Source: Salinimonas marina (GTDB lineage: Bacteria; Pseudomonadota; Gammaproteobacteria; Enterobacterales; Alteromonadaceae). From it: a stretch of 64,000 bases of DNA. The stretch is taken from contig NZ_CP064795.1 of the NCBI RefSeq assembly GCF_015644725.1, positions 2,540,501-2,604,500 of the forward strand. Direction: 5' to 3'. The position numbers and the translations under genes were made by a program. The first letter of the stretch is position 1. Every line of letters begins with the position of its first letter. Below, piece after piece: positions 60,559 through 64,000 of the stretch. The notes below the pieces were generated by a model, which did not search any database, was not told where the DNA came from, and worked only from the letters and a program-made list of their open reading frames with translations.

Positions 60559-61485
60559 CTATTTCTGGCTTTCGGCGATAAAATAAGTCAGCTCTTTGAT
60601 GCAGTGACGCAGCACCGGATTAAGCCGGGTATTTTTACCGTTCATCACAAACAGCTCATGTTCAAAATTGAACAAGCTGCCGTTGGCAATGGGTACCAGG
60701 CCCAGGCTGGCGCCCTGCTCTTTTGCCATAAAGTCAGGCAACAAGCCAATGTATTCACCAGTCATTACCGCTGACATTGCCGCGTCGTACGAATCTGAGA
60801 AGGTTTGGATCGCCAGGCGGTGATCATCTTCAATATAGTTGGCCGACGATAACCCGGACAGCCCTATGGCCGGGTAATCTCCGATTTTTACGTCTTCAGG
60901 CAAAGCACAGTCTCGGTACTTCGCCAATGAGTGGGTGGGCGAACAATACAGTCGTCCCTGGCATTGCACACCGATAGGATGAAAGGTGACCGACTCAGGC
61001 TTGACCATATCGTAGGTGGATATGACCAGGTGGCATTCTCCTGATAACGCGACATGCTCAACTTCGTTATACAGGCGCGTTTGAATATTCACATGAATAT
61101 CATCAAACTTCTTCATGGTGCTTTTAACTGCTTTACTCACCGCCAGATGAATAGACAGCGGTAATCCTGACATCAATACCAGGGTAATATGACCTGAATA
61201 ATCATCGTGTAAGGACTTAAGATTAAAGACAAAGTTATCAAAGGCATTGAAGATACGCTTGGTTTCCTGAAATACCACCTCGCCTTCTTTGGTCATCTGA
61301 AAACCACCGCGTCCGCGGTGACACAGAACCAAATCTAATCGTTCTTCAAGCTTTTTAATGGCTGCACTAATATTTGGCCGCTGCATACGCAGGACTGGCT
61401 CTGCTGCAGTAAAGCCATTACAGCTGGCTACTGCATAAAAGACACGTAAGAGTTTGATGTCTGACTCTTGTAATCGATTCAACAT
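60559..61485 (-). CDS. LysR-family transcriptional regulator
   Basis: 308 residues. The N-terminal winged helix-turn-helix (LLRVFYAVASCNGFTAAEPVLRMQRPNISAAIKKLEERL, about 13-51) is followed by a typical two-lobe effector domain (about 95-300). It is alone between queC (convergent) and uvrB. It has a single promoter-proximal 176-bp gap and no obvious target gene adjacent, so its effector and regulon are unknown. A GC-rich hairpin (60519-60539) lies downstream of it with no T-run. Confidence 0.9.
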   Translation of the reverse strand: MLNRLQESDIKLLRVFYAVASCNGFTAAEPVLRMQRPNISAAIKKLEERLDLVLCHRGRGGFQMTKEGEVVFQETKRIFNAFDNFVFNLKSLHDDYSGHITLVLMSGLPLSIHLAVSKAVKSTMKKFDDIHVNIQTRLYNEVEHVALSGECHLVISTYDMVKPESVTFHPIGVQCQGRLYCSPTHSLAKYRDCALPEDVKIGDYPAIGLSGLSSANYIEDDHRLAIQTFSDSYDAAMSAVMTGEYIGLLPDFMAKEQGASLGLVPIANGSLFNFEHELFVMNGKNTRLNPVLRHCIKELTYFIAESQK

Positions 61486-61599
61486 GAACGCACCGTTTTA
61501 GGTATAGTTATAGATACTCAAAACCCATCATAGGCAACCCGCTGCAGGATTACAACGAGATTTTAACAGTTTAATTAAATAGCTATAAAATCAGGAAAG

Positions 61600-61648
61600 A
61601 AACAAAGCAACCCAAACGTATCAACACAGATACTGAATTGCTTTGTTT
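61600..61648 (-). terminator. Terminator-like hairpin after uvrB
   Basis: AAACAAAGCAA (61600-61610) pairs with TTGCTTTGTTT (61638-61648), with an inner GTATC/GATAC stem. On the minus strand it is followed by TTTCTTTCC, suiting uvrB transcription. The T-run of 61646-61650 also suits plus-strand transcription. Confidence 0.65.
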
Positions 61649-61661
61649 TTAGGGGACTATT

Positions 61662-63677
61662 CTAAGACAGGGCAACCACCTGCTTGCGCAGGGTTTCTAC
61701 TTCATCGCGTATCGAAGCTGCTTTTTCAAATTCTAACTCACGGGCTGATTCAAACATCTGTTTTTCAAGCTCAGATATACGGGCCATAAGATCGGTGGGG
61801 TTTGGTGCCTCAGCCCCTTTTTTCTTATCACCCATTTTACGCAGCCGCACCTTTCCGGAATCGCTGGTTTTGCTGTCACCCAGATCCATAATATCGGTAA
61901 TGGGTTTGTTCAGACTTTGTGGTGTCACCCCATTGGCTTCATTATAGGCTTGCTGTTTTTCCCGACGACGCTGGGTTTCATCAATGGCTTTTTGCATTGA
62001 TTTGGTGATGGTATCGCCATATAAAATGGCACGACCATTAAGATGTCGGGCAGCCCGGCCAATGGTCTGAATAAGTGAGCGTTCGGCCCGTAAAAAGCCT
62101 TCCTTGTCCGCATCCAGAATCGCCACTAAGGAAACTTCAGGCATATCCAGACCTTCACGGAGCAAGTTTATCCCAACCAGCACATCGAATTTTCCCAGAC
62201 GCAGGTCACGAATAATCTCCATGCGCTCGACCGTATCAATGTCCGAGTGCAGATACCGTACTTTCACGCCATGCTCGTTCAGATATTCACTTAAATCCTC
62301 GGCCATACGTTTGGTCAGGGTGGTAATCAGTACACGCTCATCCACCTTCACCCGTTCATGGATTTCCGACAGGACATCATCCACCTGGGTGGCCACCGGA
62401 CGCACTTCTATTTGCGGATCGAGTAAGCCAGTTGGCCTGACCACCTGTTCGACCACATCGTTGTCGCATTTTTCCATTTCGTACTTGCCCGGCGTGGCCG
62501 ATACATAAATCGTTTGCGGACAAATCTGTTCAAACTCATCAAACTTCAGTGGCCGGTTATCCAGCGCCGACGGCAGCCTGAAACCATACTCCACCAGGGT
62601 TTCTTTGCGCGAGCGATCACCTTTGTACATGGCGCCTACCTGAGACACCGTCACATGGGATTCATCGATAAACATCAGACCATCAGCCGGAAAATAATCC
62701 AGCAGCGTCGGCGGTGGTTCGCCCGGCGCCCGCCCCGACAGATAACGGGAATAGTTTTCGATGCCCGAGCAGTACCCTAGTTCCAGCATCATTTCGACAT
62801 CAAACTGCGTTCGCTGCGAGATACGCTGCTCTTCAAGTAATTTATTGACGCTTTTCAGCTGCTCTTTTCGTTCCTTAAGCTCTTCTTTGATGCGCTCGAT
62901 GGCCTCCAGAATTTTTTCCCGGGGCGTCACATAGTGGGTTTTTGGAAAGACCGTGGCCCGCACCACCTTCTTTTCCACCTCGCCGGTAAGCGGATCAAAC
63001 AGGCTGATCGTGTCGATTTCATCATCAAACAACTCTACCCGAACCGCTTGTTTTTCCGAGTCGGCAGGAAAAATATCAATCACATCACCGCGTACTCTGA
63101 AATTACCCCGCTCAAACGCAATATCGTTACGACTGTATTGCAGCTCGGCCAGACGCCGCAATATGTCGCGTTGATCCATGGTGTCGCCCTGGCGCAAATG
63201 CAGCAGCATTTTCATATACGACTCAGGATCGCCCAGGCCGTAGATGGCCGAGACACTGGCGACAATTACCACATCACGACGCTCCATCAACGCTTTGGTC
63301 GCTGACAACCGCATCTGCTCAATGTGTTCATTAATTGATGAATCTTTTTCAATAAAGGTATCGGTACTGGGCACATAGGCTTCAGGCTGATAATAGTCGT
63401 AATACGATACAAAATACTCCACCGCATTATTGGGGAAGAATTCTTTCATCTCACCATACAACTGCGCCGCCAGGGTTTTATTGTGCGCCAGAATCAGTGT
63501 CGGCCGCTGCACCGATTCAATCACATTGGCCATGGTAAAGGTTTTGCCTGAACCGGTTACCCCCAGCAAGGTTTGCGTGGCCAGACCGCTGTCTAAACCA
63601 TCTATAAGTGACTCTATGGCTTTGGGCTGATCACCAGCTGGTTGATATTTTGAGACTAATTCGAATCCACGACTCAT
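61662..63677 (-). CDS. uvrB: Excinuclease ABC subunit UvrB
   Basis: 671 residues (E. coli 673). The start at 63677 ([21 protein letters not shown]) matches the UvrB N-terminus, with a GGGAG site upstream; the longer frame to 63704 is not needed. P-loop [30 protein letters not shown] (beta-hairpin that inserts at lesions), helicase motifs ([22 protein letters not shown]) and the C-terminal UvrC-binding helical UVR domain ([22 protein letters not shown]). Nucleotide excision repair: damage verification with UvrA. Confidence 0.97.
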   Translation of the reverse strand: MSRGFELVSKYQPAGDQPKAIESLIDGLDSGLATQTLLGVTGSGKTFTMANVIESVQRPTLILAHNKTLAAQLYGEMKEFFPNNAVEYFVSYYDYYQPEAYVPSTDTFIEKDSSINEHIEQMRLSATKALMERRDVVIVASVSAIYGLGDPESYMKMLLHLRQGDTMDQRDILRRLAELQYSRNDIAFERGNFRVRGDVIDIFPADSEKQAVRVELFDDEIDTISLFDPLTGEVEKKVVRATVFPKTHYVTPREKILEAIERIKEELKERKEQLKSVNKLLEEQRISQRTQFDVEMMLELGYCSGIENYSRYLSGRAPGEPPPTLLDYFPADGLMFIDESHVTVSQVGAMYKGDRSRKETLVEYGFRLPSALDNRPLKFDEFEQICPQTIYVSATPGKYEMEKCDNDVVEQVVRPTGLLDPQIEVRPVATQVDDVLSEIHERVKVDERVLITTLTKRMAEDLSEYLNEHGVKVRYLHSDIDTVERMEIIRDLRLGKFDVLVGINLLREGLDMPEVSLVAILDADKEGFLRAERSLIQTIGRAARHLNGRAILYGDTITKSMQKAIDETQRRREKQQAYNEANGVTPQSLNKPITDIMDLGDSKTSDSGKVRLRKMGDKKKGAEAPNPTDLMARISELEKQMFESARELEFEKAASIRDEVETLRKQVVALS

Positions 63678-63764
63678 GTATAGACATTCTCCCACATGTT
63701 GCATTTTCCGGTTTGACGGGAACAGACCACAATGCTGCAGACTGTCCTGGCGCCTGATCGCGTA

Positions 63765-64000
63765 TTAACTGGTACGGTGCTTTTTCAGCATTTGTTTGAA
63801 GATACAATATGAAATTACTGCCATGATCACATTGGCGATTACATTGCCCCAGAACAAGCCCGGGATATCGAAGAGCACACTGCCGATGTATGACACTGGT
63901 ACGAACAAAACAAACAGACGGATGATACTAAGCACCAATGCCGTCATTGGCCGATGCATCGCATTTAACGAAGAGTTGGTTAAAATCACCACACCCTGCA
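63765..64000 (-). CDS. MATE-family efflux transporter, C-terminal fragment (cut by window end)
   Basis: The open frame continues beyond the window edge (the codons before 63992 are open and read Gln-Gly), so only the last 78 residues are here. Two or three hydrophobic helices with NSSLNAMHRPMTALVLSIIRLFVLFVPVSYIG are typical of the last MATE helices, followed by a basic tail (KKHRTS). A multidrug/Na+ antiporter is the family function; the substrate is unknown. Confidence 0.75.
   Translation of the reverse strand, partial: QGVVILTNSSLNAMHRPMTALVLSIIRLFVLFVPVSYIGSVLFDIPGLFWGNVIANVIMAVISYCIFKQMLKKHRTS

Overview
The window looks like a chromosomal segment of a marine gammaproteobacterium, most likely Alteromonadales and close to Alteromonas or its relatives. 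This is inferred from the encoded families and gene order (ffh-ypjD-corB, fadIJ beside a moxR/bat operon, an ECF-type sigma factor with a DUF3379 partner, PEP-CTERM and GlyGly-CTERM proteins), not from rRNA. No rRNA, tRNA, CRISPR array, insertion sequence or prophage was seen. Most of it is ordinary housekeeping and envelope biology, with a few accessory islands.

Layout. 1-5 kb: end of an ABC exporter, then an RND efflux pair (adaptor plus inner-membrane pump). 5-6.5 kb: a PEP-CTERM exported protein and a TerB-like helical protein. 6.9-12.5 kb (minus): a translationally coupled three-gene operon for an SMC-like ATPase with MksE-like and MksF-like partners, i.e. a condensin-type complex with no JetD/MksG nuclease beside it. 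12.7-17.4 kb: ffh, ypjD, a CNNM/CorC protein, a 59-residue small protein and sixA. 17.6-26 kb: an M16 protease, a very large periplasmic-sensor GGDEF-EAL protein, a 55-residue secreted two-cysteine peptide behind a sigma-54-like promoter, and a small membrane protein. 26.1-29.6 kb (minus): fadI-fadJ beta-oxidation operon with a FadR-like operator. 30-37.1 kb: moxR-DUF58-DUF4381-batA-batBC-batD. 37.1-42 kb: a DUF885 lipoprotein, sigma factor/DUF3379 pair and putP. 42.4-47.9 kb: sulfate activation cluster cysD-cysC-cysQ-cysN plus an SLC13-type permease. 48-51.7 kb: Nat-type ABC exporter, a Yip1 protein and a DUF3025 protein. 51.7-58 kb: M28 peptidase lipoprotein, asnB and a GlyGly-CTERM protein with a degenerate metzincin site. 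58-64 kb: a periplasmic solute-binding protein, queE/queC (queuosine precursor), a LysR regulator, uvrB and the end of a MATE transporter.

A striking property of the sequence is that twelve genes are broken by fourteen frameshifts. Every one is repaired by adding one base to a short homopolymer run, mostly G or C, and each repaired gene has an intact codon count and a normal family length. The simplest reading is systematic one-base deletions in an imperfectly polished assembly rather than real pseudogenes. I therefore give those genes their full spans and mark the inferred position of each shift.

The best candidates for new biology are the MksBEF-like condensin operon in unusual gene order, the sigma-54-associated secreted cysteine peptide, and the catalytically dead metzincin-like surface protein.
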